Part shown: in pieces, positions 8,849-20,471 of the stretch
Position numbering within the stretch: the stretch's first letter is position 1
Layout: every line of letters starts with the position of its first letter
Origin: Photorhabdus heterorhabditis
GTDB lineage: Bacteria; Pseudomonadota; Gammaproteobacteria; Enterobacterales; Enterobacteriaceae
Assembly (NCBI RefSeq): GCF_018448905.1
Contig: NZ_RCWA01000017.1
Span: 19,443 to 83,442, forward strand
Direction: 5' to 3'
DNA: 64,000 nt
Made by a program: the position numbers and the translations under genes
The notes under the pieces: model-generated
What the model was told of the DNA's origin: nothing
Seen by the model: only the letters and a program-made list of their open reading frames with translations
The model's database searches: none

Positions 8849-8882
8849 TTAACTATGTTACTTGAATTAACTATGTTACTTG
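8847..8882 (+). repeat. 18-bp tandem duplication after emrE
   Basis: AATTAACTATGTTACTTG occurs twice head to tail, starting 2 nt before the end of the emrE coding sequence. It is probably a recent slippage event. Confidence 0.85.
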
Positions 8883-8914
8883 GTTTTCCCTGAATCGTTT
8901 TTTGGAGAAGAGAT

Positions 8915-9214
8915 ATGCTAAATTTCGGCGATAAGAAAGGATTCAAAGTAGCCTTATTAGGGGGAGTATTCTTTAATTGTGCTTTATTGTTTGGCTGTAG
9001 TAGTCAGGCAGGGAAAACATTTGTCCAATATCAGGCAATACAATATTCTCGGCCAGAAATTAGTCTTGGAGATGATGCCAAAGCGACGTGTGTTTATGCA
9101 GGTGGTACGCCTGCATTAGCAATACAATTAAACGGTGCGAAAGTACCTGTTTGTCAATTAGCGAATGGTAAACGTTGTGATGAAAGGGCGTTGTTGCAAG
9201 GTTTTTGTGCGTAA
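8915..9214 (+). CDS. DUF333-family putative lipoprotein
   Basis: This 99-residue protein has an N-terminal hydrophobic segment and a lipobox-like LLFGC (Cys28), suggesting an outer- or inner-membrane lipoprotein. The C-terminal half matches the DUF333 pattern: CVYAGGTPALAIQLNGAKV, then VCQLANGKRCDERALLQGFC, with paired cysteines. Related small proteins (for example E. coli YoaF) are of unknown function. The start at 8915 has GGAGAAGAG upstream. It lies 66 nt after emrE. Confidence 0.75.
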   Translation: MLNFGDKKGFKVALLGGVFFNCALLFGCSSQAGKTFVQYQAIQYSRPEISLGDDAKATCVYAGGTPALAIQLNGAKVPVCQLANGKRCDERALLQGFCA

Positions 9215-9261
9215 ATTTAATATAGCAATCAAGCAACTAAAATACCTGTTATGAGCAGGAA

Positions 9262-9301
9262 CATGCCGCTGGGACTTGGTGATGGATTGTCCCTTGGCAT
9301 G
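9262..9301. other. Strong hairpin of unknown role
   Basis: CATGCC...GGGAC (9262-9275) pairs with GTCCC...GGCATG (9289-9301) around a 13-nt loop, with a small internal loop. No U-run follows. It lies between two convergent genes and could be a terminator or RNA end. Confidence 0.4.
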
Positions 9302-9359
9302 ATTCTGCGAGTATCTTTGATTCATCAGACAACCTATTTTCAGCCGTCTGAGTTGGAAA

Positions 9360-9869
9360 TTATTTATGACTAAAGAATTGGCTGATTAGTACTAAGACAG
9401 CCATAACCAAATAAACTGCAAAAATACCGACTAACCATTGTGGCATCTCTAGTGTCAGGAATTGCCATTGTCTTACAGAACAGTCACCAAAGGCTTCAAA
9501 TACAGAAGGAACCCACTGATTTAATGCCAGCCATGAAGGAAAGTTTACGAAAAAATCACAGGTATTAAACGGAGAAGGATACAACTGGATCATAGTATGT
9601 TCCCATGACAGTTGCAGACCACTCCAGGCACTATAAATCCACAGAATAATAGCCAGCCAACGTAACGGCGTTTTGGGGGCGATCGCGCCGAGTAATCCGG
9701 CACCTAACACACCAAACAGAGCCACCCGCTCATAAATACACATCACACAGGGCTGTAATTTCATCACATGTTGAAAATATAATGCTGAGCCTTCCAGTAT
9801 CAGGGCCGTAAACGTCATTAACAGCCATGCCCCCCGTCCTTGAGAACAGTAGTTTAAAAATCGCATCAT
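9360..9869 (-). CDS. dsbB: Disulfide bond formation protein DsbB
   Basis: This is a four-helix inner-membrane protein that reoxidises DsbA and passes electrons to quinones. Both catalytic pairs are present: PCVMC near residue 41 and the second pair as TCDFFV plus GDCSVRQW in the second periplasmic loop. The start ATG at 9869 gives [17 protein letters not shown], matching the E. coli N-terminus; a TTG 18 nt upstream is less likely. The chain is about 169 residues, a little shorter at the C-terminus than E. coli. It lies downstream of nhaB, as in many enterobacteria. Confidence 0.95.
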   Translation of the reverse strand: MMRFLNYCSQGRGAWLLMTFTALILEGSALYFQHVMKLQPCVMCIYERVALFGVLGAGLLGAIAPKTPLRWLAIILWIYSAWSGLQLSWEHTMIQLYPSPFNTCDFFVNFPSWLALNQWVPSVFEAFGDCSVRQWQFLTLEMPQWLVGIFAVYLVMAVLVLISQFFSHK

Positions 9870-9969
9870 TTCCTTTTTTCCGTGCAAATTAAGATGAGCA
9901 ATTGAATGCTTATTTTGCCGATTTACCTAGAATAAAAAAAGTCAATTAAGGTAAATCTGATTTTCAGGT

Positions 9970-10012
9970 AAAAAAATAAAGCCGTATTGAGCTAATTTGT
10001 GCTCCACACGGC
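9970..10012 (-). terminator. Terminator of nhaB
   Basis: On the minus strand GCCGT...GAGC pairs with GCTC...ACGGC, and the hairpin is followed by TTTATTTTTTT. It sits 17 nt after the nhaB stop, so dsbB is probably transcribed separately. Confidence 0.8.
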
Positions 10013-10028
10013 ATAAGTTTCTTACCGG

Positions 10029-11570
10029 TTATGGCAAAGTGATTAATCCCCACTGGACCATCATATCCGTTACCGGAATGAGTAAAAATTCCACACACAG
10101 TAAACCGACCAGTGTCATCACAATGGTATAGGGGAGTGCCATTATGACCATTCGACCATAAGACAGGCGGATTAATGGTGATAATGCTGAGGTTAACAGG
10201 AACAAGAATGCTGCTTGCCCGTTAGGTGTTGCAACGGAAGGCAGATTAGTGCCGGTATTAATAGCAACCGCCAGATATTCATATTGTTTATGTGAGATAA
10301 GACCATCTCGCATAGCAGCCATAGCTTCATTGATATAAACCGTACCAACAAATACGTTATCTGATACTGCGGAGAGCAGGCCGTTAAATAGATAAAACAG
10401 AGAAAGTTGTGAGGTTTCTGAAGATTGTAAAACGAACTGAATAAATGGTGTAAACAGTTGTTGATCAACTATCACTGCAACAATGGAAAAGAATACCGTT
10501 AGTAATGCAGTGAATGGCAACGCCTCTTCAAACGCTTTACCCAATGCATGTTCTTCTGTAATGCCACAGAATGAAGTGGTAAGAATAATGACTGAAAGGC
10601 CGATCAGGCCAACTTCTGCCAGATGAAATGCTAGCGCAATAACTAACCATATACCTATCAGTGCCTGAGCGATAAGCTGTGTTTTTTCCTGCCGGGTTCG
10701 TTTTGCACTGGTTTTTTCATCATAATCTTCCAGTACCTTTCGGACACGCTCCGGTAATTCTGCACCATAACCGAAGAGTTTAAAACGTTCGACCAGGAAA
10801 CACACTAACAGCCCACAGATAAAAACGGGTAAAGTGACCGGAGCCATGCGAATAAAGAAAGTGACAAAATCCCAGTCAACGTGTTTGGCGATAATCAGAT
10901 TTTGTGGTTCACCTACCATCGTCATCACACCACCGAGTGCAGTACCTAAACCTGCATGCATCATCAAGCTACGCAGAAAAGCACGAAACTGTTCGAGAGT
11001 TTGCTTCTTTTCTACAGTATTAATGTGACTATTATCATTAATTACGTCATGTTGATTAGATATAAAATTGTTATAGATAGAATAGAAGCCAAGGGAAACA
11101 CTGATAACCACCGCAATAACCGTCAAGGCATCAAGAAATGCAGAGAGGAATGCGCTGGCTAGGCAGAATGCTAAGGCAAGCATTCGTTTGGATCTTATGG
11201 AAAGAAGTAGTTTAGTGAAAGCGAACAACAATAACTGCTTCATGAAGTAAATCCCTGCAACCATAAATATCAGCAACAGAATAACTTCCAGATTATTAGC
11301 AATTTCATGACTAATTTGTTGAGGCGATGTCATGCCGATGATAACGGCTTCAATTGCTAACAAGCCACCCGGTTGTAATGGATAACATTTAAGTGCCATT
11401 GCCAAAGTAAAGATAAATTCGGCAACAAGCAACCATCCGGCAACAAATGGGTTGATGAAGAAGAATACAAGTGGGTTGATGATAAGAAAGCTGATGATAG
11501 CTAGCTTATACCAATCTGGCGAGTTACCGAGAAAGTTTTTTGTCACTGCTTGTCGGATACTGGTTTTCAT
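10029..11570 (-). CDS. nhaB: Na+/H+ antiporter NhaB
   Basis: This 513-residue polytopic inner-membrane protein equals the usual NhaB length and has about 12 helices. Conserved blocks include [56 protein letters not shown] and [17 protein letters not shown]. NhaB expels Na+ in exchange for about 1.5 H+ and supports salt tolerance. A hydrophilic loop near 170-195 differs from E. coli. It is divergent from fadR, as in E. coli. Confidence 0.97.
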   Translation of the reverse strand: MKTSIRQAVTKNFLGNSPDWYKLAIISFLIINPLVFFFINPFVAGWLLVAEFIFTLAMALKCYPLQPGGLLAIEAVIIGMTSPQQISHEIANNLEVILLLIFMVAGIYFMKQLLLFAFTKLLLSIRSKRMLALAFCLASAFLSAFLDALTVIAVVISVSLGFYSIYNNFISNQHDVINDNSHINTVEKKQTLEQFRAFLRSLMMHAGLGTALGGVMTMVGEPQNLIIAKHVDWDFVTFFIRMAPVTLPVFICGLLVCFLVERFKLFGYGAELPERVRKVLEDYDEKTSAKRTRQEKTQLIAQALIGIWLVIALAFHLAEVGLIGLSVIILTTSFCGITEEHALGKAFEEALPFTALLTVFFSIVAVIVDQQLFTPFIQFVLQSSETSQLSLFYLFNGLLSAVSDNVFVGTVYINEAMAAMRDGLISHKQYEYLAVAINTGTNLPSVATPNGQAAFLFLLTSALSPLIRLSYGRMVIMALPYTIVMTLVGLLCVEFLLIPVTDMMVQWGLITLP

Positions 11571-11792
11571 TGTGATTAAAATTCATCCAAGTATGTAAGG
11601 TTATATTCATTAAACAATAGTACGCTTTAATACAAAATATTTTAAGAGAGATTGGGGATAATTAAGTTGTTAGCGTGTCTTTTTTATGGTCATTTTTCTG
11701 GTTTCTAGACTAGATCGCTATATTGGAGGGGCGGATTCTGATATAATTTCATCTATTATTAGTTGAAATAATCGCGTTGGAATAACAAAAAT

Positions 11793-12512
11793 ATGGTCAT
11801 TAAGGCTCAAAGTCCCGCAGGTTTTGCGGAAGAATATATTATTGAGAGTATATGGAACGGCCGTTTTCCTCCTGGCTCCATTCTGCCAGCAGAGCGTGAA
11901 TTATCTGAGTTGATTGGTGTAACGAGGACTACCTTACGTGAGGTATTGCAGCGTTTGGCACGTGATGGGTGGTTAACTATTCAGCATGGCAAACCAACAA
12001 AGGTGAATAATTTTTGGGAAACATCGGGTCTTAATATTTTAGAAACGCTGGCCCGTCTTGATCACGATCGTGTTCCTGAATTGATTGATAACCTATTGGC
12101 AGTAAGAACGAATATTGCAGCAATATTTATTCGCACTGCTTTCAGGCATAACCCTGAGCAGTCATTGGAAGTGTTGGCAGAAAGGGAGAATGTGGAAGAT
12201 AGTTCAGAGTCATTTAGCTCTTTGGATTATGACATTTTCCGTGGGTTGGCTTTTGCTTCAGGAAACCCAATTTATGGGCTTATTATCAATGGGTTGAAAG
12301 GGCTGTATACCCGTGTAGGTCGTTATTATTTCTCTAATCCTGAAGCACGCAAGTTAGCGATGAATTTTTATCAGCAATTGGTGACGTTATGCTGTGATAA
12401 ATCCTACGATAAGGTCATGGAATGTGTGCGTAGCTATGGTAAAGAGAGTGGTGTAATTTGGCACAGCATGCAAAGTACGATGCCTAGTGATTTGGCTGAA
12501 GTTTGCCGTTGA
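11793..12512 (+). CDS. fadR: Fatty acid metabolism regulator FadR
   Basis: This 239-residue GntR-family regulator, E. coli length, has an N-terminal winged helix (residues 10-72: [21 protein letters not shown] then [16 protein letters not shown]) and a C-terminal acyl-CoA-binding FCD-like domain. FadR represses beta-oxidation genes and activates fabA/fabB; long-chain acyl-CoA releases it. A TATAAT at 11742-11747 lies at a suitable distance for its promoter. It is divergent from nhaB and followed by a strong terminator. Confidence 0.96.
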   Translation: MVIKAQSPAGFAEEYIIESIWNGRFPPGSILPAERELSELIGVTRTTLREVLQRLARDGWLTIQHGKPTKVNNFWETSGLNILETLARLDHDRVPELIDNLLAVRTNIAAIFIRTAFRHNPEQSLEVLAERENVEDSSESFSSLDYDIFRGLAFASGNPIYGLIINGLKGLYTRVGRYYFSNPEARKLAMNFYQQLVTLCCDKSYDKVMECVRSYGKESGVIWHSMQSTMPSDLAEVCR

Positions 12513-12589
12513 TATCTCATTTGTATTTTTGTTTAACTTCAAGCCTGATCTTGCTTCATTAATTTCAAATCAAAATTATTTTGAGTTGG

Positions 12590-12628
12590 CCCGAGGCAGA
12601 GTTCTCTGCCTCGGGAATTTTGTTTTTT
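12590..12628 (+). terminator. Strong intrinsic terminator of fadR
   Basis: A GC-rich stem CCCGAGGCAGAG / CTCTGCCTCGGG is followed by AATTTTGTTTTTTTC. Confidence 0.88.
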
Positions 12629-12922
12629 TCTTTCCTCTTAGTCTTACGCCAATTATCAATGTACCTGTTTCGGAATATTATTCCGAAATTTTGGTTTTTG
12701 TCTGAGTTTTTATTTCGATTAATTGATGGTTATTGGTATCTTGTGGTTGTTTAATTGACTCGCTATTTTAGTCAAAAAATTAAGAATAATTACTGGGTAT
12801 GAAATAATTAGCATGCGATCTACACCACAATTTTTATTTTAATTTTATGATTTTAATGTGTTTTTTTATAAATCGTTTGTGCATAAATAATAAATGATGT
12901 TGTTGCATAATTGTAATTTAAT

Positions 12923-12938
12923 TGTGACCTAAATCATA
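12923..12938 (+). promoter_or_regulatory. Candidate CRP site upstream of dadA
   Basis: TGTGA-N6-TCATA is one base from the CRP consensus TGTGA-N6-TCACA. It lies about 100 nt before dadA in the AT-rich 12,629-13,032 stretch, which holds no gene. The E. coli dad operon is controlled by Lrp and CRP, which fits. Direct binding is not shown. Confidence 0.5.
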
Positions 12939-13035
12939 AATGTAGATTATTGACGTTACCGATGATTGTTCTATATTGGTTTTTTATAAACAGCATATTA
13001 TGCTTGCCTAAATTTTTTATCATCAGGGGGCCATG

Positions 13036-14346
13036 ATGAGAATTCTTGTTTTAGGTAGTGGTGTTATAGGTGTAACCAGTGCCTGGTATTTAGTGCAGCA
13101 AGGTCATGAAGTAACCGTTATTGATCGTCAAGGAAGTGCCGCTGAGGAGACTAGTGCCGCTAACGCTGGCCAGATTTCTCCTGGATATGCGACGCCATGG
13201 GGAGCGCCGGGTATTCCACTGAAAGCAATTAAATGGATGTTTCAACGCCATTCTCCGTTGGCTATTCGCCCTGATGGATCACTGTTTCAGTTGCGCTGGA
13301 TGTGGCAGATGTTGCGCAATTGTGATGCGAATCACTATGCGATAAATAAAAGCCGGATGATACGATTGGCAGAATACAGCCGTGACTGTCTCAAACAACT
13401 GAGAGCAGATACCGGCATTCAATACGAAGGCCGTCAGGGGGGGACTCTTCAATTATTCCGTACGAATAAACAGTTTGATAATGCGGTGAATGATATCGAG
13501 GTTCTTGAACAAGAAGGTGTTCCTTATAATTTGTTAACTGCGGATAACTTGGCGACGGTAGAGCCAGCATTGGCGCATGTCGCTCACAAACTGACAGGTG
13601 GTTTACAATTGCCTAACGATGAAACGGGTGATTGTCAGCTTTTTACCAAAGAGTTGGTAAAAATGGCAGAAGCTGCTGGCGTGACGTTCCTGTTTAATAA
13701 ACAAGTCAAGCAGTTGTTGGTAGAAGGGCGCCGTATCACCGGCGTACAGTGCGAAGATGGTGTCATGACGGCAGACAGTTATGTTGTTGCGATGGGGTCA
13801 TATTCCACCGAGCTGTTGAAAGATCTTGTCAAAATCCCGGTATACCCATTGAAAGGTTATTCATTAACTATGCCTATCGTAGATGCAGAACGGGTTCCGG
13901 TATCTACTGCGTTGGATGAAACATATAAAATTGCTATGACCCGGTTTGATAACCGCATTCGTGTTGGTGGGATGGCGGAGGTTGTGGGTTTCAATTTAAA
14001 TATTCTTAAAGCTCGTTGTGAAACACTGAAAATGGTGGTACAGGATCTCTTTCCAGGAGGAGGGGATATTACTCAAGCTAATTTTTGGACGGGCTTACGT
14101 CCAATGACACCGGATGGTACCCCAATTGTTGGGCCTACCGAATATAACAATCTCTATTTAAATACAGGGCATGGTACGCTGGGATGGACAATGGCGTGTG
14201 GTTCCAGTCAGCTACTGGCCGATCTTATTTCAGGTAAAAAAACGGCCATTGCCTCTGATGATTTGTCAGTATTTCGTTATATTAATGGTTTCAATACACA
14301 ACTGGGGCCATTGAGTTACCAATTACACACTGAACTGAGAAACTAA
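13036..14346 (+). CDS. dadA: D-amino acid dehydrogenase small subunit DadA
   Basis: This is an FAD-dependent membrane-associated enzyme that oxidises D-alanine and other D-amino acids to 2-oxo acids and passes electrons to the respiratory chain. The N-terminal dinucleotide fold [13 protein letters not shown] binds FAD. Conserved blocks include [51 protein letters not shown] and [16 protein letters not shown] 13036 is preferred over ATG 13033: AGGGGG then has 5-nt spacing and the protein starts MRILVLGSG like its homologues. It forms an operon with dadX one base downstream. Confidence 0.96.
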   Translation: MRILVLGSGVIGVTSAWYLVQQGHEVTVIDRQGSAAEETSAANAGQISPGYATPWGAPGIPLKAIKWMFQRHSPLAIRPDGSLFQLRWMWQMLRNCDANHYAINKSRMIRLAEYSRDCLKQLRADTGIQYEGRQGGTLQLFRTNKQFDNAVNDIEVLEQEGVPYNLLTADNLATVEPALAHVAHKLTGGLQLPNDETGDCQLFTKELVKMAEAAGVTFLFNKQVKQLLVEGRRITGVQCEDGVMTADSYVVAMGSYSTELLKDLVKIPVYPLKGYSLTMPIVDAERVPVSTALDETYKIAMTRFDNRIRVGGMAEVVGFNLNILKARCETLKMVVQDLFPGGGDITQANFWTGLRPMTPDGTPIVGPTEYNNLYLNTGHGTLGWTMACGSSQLLADLISGKKTAIASDDLSVFRYINGFNTQLGPLSYQLHTELRN

Positions 14347-14347
14347 T

Positions 14348-15421
14348 ATGCCACGTCCGATTTCGGCAACTATCCATCTTGATGCATTGGAAAATAACCT
14401 AGCTGTTATTCGTAATAAGGTCGGTAATAGCAAAATTTGGGCTGTAGTTAAAGCCAATGCTTATGGTCATGGTTTACGTTGTATATGGCCGCATCTTGAT
14501 CAGGCGGATGGATTTGCCTTACTTGATTTTAGTGAGGCAATTTTATTGCGAGAACAGGGTTGGCAGGGGCCAATATTACTGCTGGAAGGTTTTTTCCAAC
14601 CGGAAGATTTGCGAATAATTGATGAATATCAATTGACGACAGTAATACATAACCATTGGCAGCTTAAAGCAATAGAAATGGCTAATTTGAGTAGGCCAAT
14701 CAATATTTATCTCAAACTCAATAGTGGTATGAATCGGTTGGGATTTCCTGCTGATCAATATCGAGAGGTTTTATCCTTAGCAAGGAAGAGTAGAAAAATA
14801 GGGCAAATAACGTTGATGTCGCATTTTGCTAATGCAGATAAAAAGATAGGTGTCACTGAACAACTTAACGTTATCAATTCAGTTAGTCAGGGTTTGGATA
14901 TTTTTCAATGTTTGGCCAATTCAGGCGCTTCTCTGTGGTATCCGCAAACTCATAGAGATTGGGTACGTATTGGTATTGCCCTTTATGGTGCTTCACCCAG
15001 TGGAAAGTGGGAAGATATTGCAGATGTTGGGTTGAAAGCGGTAATGAGTTTACAAAGTGAGATTATTGCAATTCAGAATCTCAAACAAGGGGAAATGATT
15101 GGTTATGGCAGCAAATATACAGCATCCGGCCCTATCCGAGTCGGCACTGTTGCTTGTGGTTATGCTGATGGTTATCCTCACAGCGCAATGACTGGAACGC
15201 CGGTTATTGTAAATGGCGTCAGAACTCAAATGTTAGGTGCAATATCAATGGATATGATGACAGTGGATTTAACGCCTTGCCCACAGGCACAAATTGGCAG
15301 CCCTGTCGAATTATGGGGACAAAATTTGCCGGTGGATGATGTGGCTGGCGTTTCTGGAACTATTGGGTATGAGTTGTTATGTGCATTAGCAAATCGGGTT
15401 CCGGTATCTGTGTGTCGTTAG
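14348..15421 (+). CDS. dadX: Catabolic alanine racemase DadX
   Basis: This 357-residue PLP enzyme interconverts L- and D-alanine and feeds DadA. The PLP lysine is in AVVKANAYGHG (Lys35). The second catalytic region GYGSKYTA, then CGYADGYPHS and GAISMDMMTVDL, follow in the order expected for the family. The start lies 1 nt after the dadA stop, so translation is probably coupled. The length matches DadX and Alr; position decides for DadX. Confidence 0.95.
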   Translation: MPRPISATIHLDALENNLAVIRNKVGNSKIWAVVKANAYGHGLRCIWPHLDQADGFALLDFSEAILLREQGWQGPILLLEGFFQPEDLRIIDEYQLTTVIHNHWQLKAIEMANLSRPINIYLKLNSGMNRLGFPADQYREVLSLARKSRKIGQITLMSHFANADKKIGVTEQLNVINSVSQGLDIFQCLANSGASLWYPQTHRDWVRIGIALYGASPSGKWEDIADVGLKAVMSLQSEIIAIQNLKQGEMIGYGSKYTASGPIRVGTVACGYADGYPHSAMTGTPVIVNGVRTQMLGAISMDMMTVDLTPCPQAQIGSPVELWGQNLPVDDVAGVSGTIGYELLCALANRVPVSVCR

Positions 15422-15536
15422 ATATTAGACAGGTAGTTTTCCCTGCAAGATGAAATGATAAATAACGGTTTATTGCTGATGTTATTGAAGGAAATGAGTT
15501 ATTGTTTTCACTAAATTAATATATCGTTGTTTCATA

Positions 15537-15663
15537 TATACCCAATAGATTTTAATTTGCAGCGCGGCGGCAAGTGAACGCATCCCTAGGAGCATAGATA
15601 ACGATGTGGCTGGGGTAAGTGAAAGTAGCCAATAAAGCAGCAATTTGAAGGATGAAGGGTATA
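15537..15663 (+). repeat. ERIC element, full length (127 bp), somewhat diverged
   Basis: It has TATACCC and GGGTATA ends, with a core containing CCCTAGGAGC and GTGGCTGGGG. It has more substitutions than the other copies, so it is probably older. The rest of 15,422-15,813 shows no gene. Confidence 0.9.
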
Positions 15664-15813
15664 ATCTGTTATTTTTGCTGGTAAGATTAATCAGAGCTTA
15701 AGCATATGATGCGCTTTGAGCAAAAGTAGAACTTTATTACTTGGAAATAAGGGAAATGACTTTTACACTTGAAACCGGATAATTGCATAATTGTTTATAG
15801 GAAATCGTAAGTA

Positions 15814-16566
15814 ATGACTAATAAAGCTAAAATTTTAACCTTAGTTGTAACTTTTTGTCTTTCTTCATCTGTAGCCTATGCAGGGCAATGGTCAATTGGT
15901 GCATCTGTTCTGGCTGAGGCATCACCTTATAAGGGGGTAAAGAATAAAGATAAAATACTACCTGTTCCAATGGTTAATTATGAAAGTGAAAATTTCTATT
16001 TTCATACTTTGGCCGCTGGGTATTATTTGTGGAATCAACCGAAAGATCAGCTATCTTTAGACGTGTATTATTATCCTCAAAATTTCCGCCCAAAAGATAA
16101 TAAAGATGAACAGATGAAAAAATTGGATCGTCGTCATGATACCATTATGGGTGGTTTCAGTTATCGTCATATTGAAGACTGGGGGACGTTACGTAGCTCT
16201 TTTGCTGCTGATACTTTGGGTAAAAGCAAAGGTATGACGGTTGACCTTGCTTATCTGTATAATTTTGAAAATGATGATTGGTCATTACAACCGGGACTTG
16301 GTGTGGTCTGGAGTAGCAAAAAACAAAACCGCTACGAATATGGAGTTAAAGGTAGTGAGTCACATCGTAGTGGACTGGAAAAATATACGCCAGGCGATAG
16401 TTGGACGCCTTATCTGGAATTATCTGCCAATTATAAATTTAATCAGGAATGGTCTGCGTTTATGATGGGACGTGTTGAACGGTTACCTGATGAAATTAAA
16501 GATAGCCCGATGGTTAATAAGTCATATGTAGGTATCGTCTGGACTGGCGTTACATATAGCTTCTAA
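15814..16566 (+). CDS. mipA: MipA/OmpV family outer membrane protein
   Basis: This 250-residue protein has a signal peptide (cleavage near AYA, residue 23) followed by alternating beta-barrel strands, ending in a typical C-terminal aromatic residue (TYSF). E. coli MipA binds the lytic transglycosylase MltA and PBP1B and is about the same length. Conserved parts include ERLPDEIKDSPMVNKSYVG and IVWTGVTYSF. It lies next to yeaD and gapA in the E. coli order. Its role as a murein-machine scaffold is inherited from E. coli and not shown here. Confidence 0.88.
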   Translation: MTNKAKILTLVVTFCLSSSVAYAGQWSIGASVLAEASPYKGVKNKDKILPVPMVNYESENFYFHTLAAGYYLWNQPKDQLSLDVYYYPQNFRPKDNKDEQMKKLDRRHDTIMGGFSYRHIEDWGTLRSSFAADTLGKSKGMTVDLAYLYNFENDDWSLQPGLGVVWSSKKQNRYEYGVKGSESHRSGLEKYTPGDSWTPYLELSANYKFNQEWSAFMMGRVERLPDEIKDSPMVNKSYVGIVWTGVTYSF

Positions 16567-16589
16567 TTAGCGCTAATTCTGGATGAAAT

Positions 16590-16618
16590 CTGAATCCATA
16601 GAATTGGATTCAGATTTT
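16590..16618 (+). terminator. Probable terminator of mipA
   Basis: CTGAATCCA (16590-16598) pairs with TGGATTCAG (16605-16613), followed by ATTTTCT. Confidence 0.6.
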
Positions 16619-16642
16619 CTGGTGTGGAGTAGCATAAGATAT

Positions 16643-17521
16643 TTACGGGTTGTCTTTTCGGCTACGGATTATAACCGAAATGTGGGCTGGACTATCATCT
16701 TTGGTGATTAACGGTTTATTTATACGGGCTGTTTCTACACAAACCATATTTTTATAATCTTCATTACCTATATCTTTCATATTACCCGACAGTTCAGCAC
16801 CTGGGTTCCAGCATACAATATCACTGTGATGGTAATGGTGAATTTCAATCGTTCGTCTCAGTGATTTATCCCTTATCAGGCTAAAATCTTCTGGCTCTGT
16901 GTAAATGCGGTCAATACGATCATTGAAAATAAGATATTCTTCTGCTGTGTATTGCTCTTTGCCAGTAATAGTATCAATGTAATGTTTACCCAGACCACTG
17001 ATTGAAATCTGGTTAATATCGCTTACATTCAGATAAGTATGCAGGGCACAGGTTGCTTGATAATTACCATAAGTTTCCAGTTCTACCTCACAGGTATCAC
17101 TCAGTTTGAAACGAGCAATTAATGTAAAATCATAAGGCCACAATTTATGGGTATATTCATTGTCTCTCAGGGTGAAAGTTAATATGACGCCATTTTCATG
17201 TTCATTGTGTGCGCTAAATTCCCAGGGAAGAATTCTGGCAAAACCATGAATTGGTGTTCCAGCCGAGCCAAACCAAGGCCAACAAATAGGGACCCCACCG
17301 CGGATAGCTGTGCCTGCTTTAAATGAGGTTTTCTTGCTTAGCCATAATCCCGGTTCTTGATCTTTGGGGTGCCAGGAGATGAGGTGCGCTCCTTGCAGAC
17401 TGATTGCACCACGCACTTTTGGATGAGAGATGACGATTAATGGAAGTTCATCCATGTTTCGTTGACTGATAGAGGGGGATATCTGTTTTGCAACCGGTAA
17501 TGCAAAAATTTTATCGTTCAT
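16643..17521 (-). CDS. yeaD: D-hexose-6-phosphate mutarotase YeaD
   Basis: This 292-residue member of the aldose-1-epimerase superfamily interconverts the anomers of glucose-6-phosphate and similar sugars. Marks include GAHLISWHPK, GGVPICWPWFG, HGFARILPWEF and the late WNPGAELSGNM with the catalytic Glu near the end. It lies downstream of gapA on the same strand, as in E. coli, separated by the gapA terminator. The start at 17521 is preceded by a weak AAGG. Confidence 0.93.
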   Translation of the reverse strand: MNDKIFALPVAKQISPSISQRNMDELPLIVISHPKVRGAISLQGAHLISWHPKDQEPGLWLSKKTSFKAGTAIRGGVPICWPWFGSAGTPIHGFARILPWEFSAHNEHENGVILTFTLRDNEYTHKLWPYDFTLIARFKLSDTCEVELETYGNYQATCALHTYLNVSDINQISISGLGKHYIDTITGKEQYTAEEYLIFNDRIDRIYTEPEDFSLIRDKSLRRTIEIHHYHHSDIVCWNPGAELSGNMKDIGNEDYKNMVCVETARINKPLITKDDSPAHISVIIRSRKDNP

Positions 17522-17590
17522 CCGTATAACCTTGTAAAACTAAAACAGGGGTATTGCATTATCCAAGAATAATGCATGTTGTACACAGAT

Positions 17591-17628
17591 TAAAAAAACA
17601 AAAGAGCTGCCTTTCCCGGCAGCTCTTT
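17591..17628 (-). terminator. Terminator of gapA
   Basis: There is a perfect 11-bp stem AAAGAGCTGCC / GGCAGCTCTTT with a 6-nt loop. On the minus strand it is followed by a run of Ts (TTTGTTTTTTTA). Confidence 0.88.
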
Positions 17629-17649
17629 TCAGGTAAGGTGATTACTCAG

Positions 17650-18924
<1,275 letters not shown>

Positions 18925-18991
18925 TTAATTTTTTGTTATTATTAATTAATTTTGTAAGAACATTAGTCTTATTTTTATTAAGGTGGTCGTG

Positions 18992-19402
18992 ATGGCTAAG
19001 AATTCTGATGTTTCCCTTTATACAGAGCTTACTGATATTCAGCGTCATGTTACCCAGTATGCCGGGACGGAGTCTCCATTCTCAGGGAAATTACTCCATA
19101 ATAAAAAAAGTGGCGTGTATCATTGTCTGTGTTGTGGACGGCCGTTGTTTATGTCTGATACTAAATTTGATTCTGGCTGTGGCTGGCCGAGTTTTTATCA
19201 GCCTGTCAGTAATGATGCAGTACTGTATATTGATGATAATAGTCATAATATGCATCGTATTGAGGTTCGCTGTAGTCATTGCGATGCTCATTTGGGACAT
19301 GTGTTCTCTGATGGTCCGCAACCGACAGGCGAACGTTTTTGTATCAACTCGGCTGCGTTAAGTTTTACTGATGAAAATACAGGCGAAAAAACAGCAGGTT
19401 AG
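18992..19402 (+). CDS. msrB: Peptide methionine (R)-S-oxide reductase MsrB
   Basis: This enzyme repairs methionine-R-sulfoxide in proteins. Two zinc-binding CxxC motifs (CLCCGRPL and CSHCDAHLG) and the catalytic Cys in [11 protein letters not shown] are present. ATG 18992 is chosen because AGGTGG lies 5-6 nt upstream; the GTG at 18983 is part of that ribosome-binding site. This gives 136 residues, the E. coli length. yeaC follows, as in E. coli. Confidence 0.95.
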   Translation: MAKNSDVSLYTELTDIQRHVTQYAGTESPFSGKLLHNKKSGVYHCLCCGRPLFMSDTKFDSGCGWPSFYQPVSNDAVLYIDDNSHNMHRIEVRCSHCDAHLGHVFSDGPQPTGERFCINSAALSFTDENTGEKTAG

Positions 19403-19486
19403 TTATTTTTATCATTGTCGGTACAACCATTAATTTAAGAAATTAAATCGTTTCAGCTAATTCTGGAAAGTAATGAGGAAATATCA

Positions 19487-19756
19487 ATGGAACTGGATGA
19501 TCTTTTATCTGTAATGACACCAGAAATATATCAAAACTTGGTTCAGGCAGTGGAACTGGGCAAATGGCAGGATGGTGTACCTCTGACGGTGGAGCAGAAG
19601 GAATATAGCCTGCAAATGGTTATGTTATGGCAAGCAAAGCATAACCATGATCCGGAGCATATGACAATCGGTACCGATGGTCGGTTGGTAATGAAGAGTA
19701 AGCAAGAGCTGAAAGCAGCCTTTCAGTCTGAAATGGTGGCAACATTGAAACCATAA
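19487..19756 (+). CDS. yeaC: DUF1315 family protein YeaC
   Basis: This 89-residue cytoplasmic protein of unknown function is well conserved in enterobacteria. Matching blocks are VELGKWQDGVPLT, LQMVMLWQAKHN and HMTIGTDGRLVMKSKQ. It lies 84 nt after msrB in the same direction, the E. coli order, and they may share a transcript. Confidence 0.92.
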   Translation: MELDDLLSVMTPEIYQNLVQAVELGKWQDGVPLTVEQKEYSLQMVMLWQAKHNHDPEHMTIGTDGRLVMKSKQELKAAFQSEMVATLKP

Positions 19757-19820
19757 TCTTCAGAAGGTTAGGTTAGCGGAAAGGCTGAGTTTGTTGAACT
19801 CAGCCTGGCCCTTGTTGGTA

Positions 19821-20459
19821 TCAGACAAGAGTATCTTCTAGTTGATCAATTCTTATTAGCATAGCGCCTTGTTCTTTTATCTCTTTGAACGCCACTTTAC
19901 TGTCGTCTGGATTGAGGTTAACCCCTCGGCAGCCATCGGTAATGACCCAGGTTTCATAACCTAATGCCAATGCGTCCAGTGCGGTAAACTTCACACAATA
20001 GTCGGTGGCGATACCAATAATGAACAGACGTTCAATTTGCTGTGTTTGCAACCAGTCATCAAGCTGGGTTTTACTCTGATGACCATTGTCAAAAAAAGCG
20101 CTGTAGCTATCGATTTGTGGATTTTCGCCTTTATAGAAAATCTCGATAATGGCCTGTTTGTTTAGTTGTGGATGAAAATCAGCGCCATGTTGTCCTTGAA
20201 CACAATGTTCCGGCCACCATATTTGTGGAATACCATTCAGTACACCAATATCACCGATCTTCTGACCGGAATTCACTGCGAAACTCATATGTTCAGCAGG
20301 ATGCCAATCTTGGCTGGCAATAATACTGATATTGTGCTTTAGGCAAATATCAATAGCCTGATTTGCAACATCAATGACTTGTTCACTCTCTTTTACGGCC
20401 AAGGCTCCGCCAGTACAGAAATCGTTCTGTATATCGATAAGTAATAGTACTGTTTTCAT
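19821..20459 (-). CDS. pncA: Nicotinamidase PncA
   Basis: This enzyme converts nicotinamide to nicotinate in NAD salvage. The 212-residue isochorismatase-fold enzyme shows the catalytic Asp in LLIDIQNDFC (Asp9-10), a metal-site DWHPAEH, and the nucleophile Cys in ATDYCVKFTA (about 157) with its cis-peptide region. It lies 12 nt downstream of ansA on the same strand, forming the ansA-pncA pair known from E. coli. Confidence 0.95.
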   Translation of the reverse strand: MKTVLLLIDIQNDFCTGGALAVKESEQVIDVANQAIDICLKHNISIIASQDWHPAEHMSFAVNSGQKIGDIGVLNGIPQIWWPEHCVQGQHGADFHPQLNKQAIIEIFYKGENPQIDSYSAFFDNGHQSKTQLDDWLQTQQIERLFIIGIATDYCVKFTALDALALGYETWVITDGCRGVNLNPDDSKVAFKEIKEQGAMLIRIDQLEDTLV

Positions 20460-20471
20460 CTTTTTCCTGGA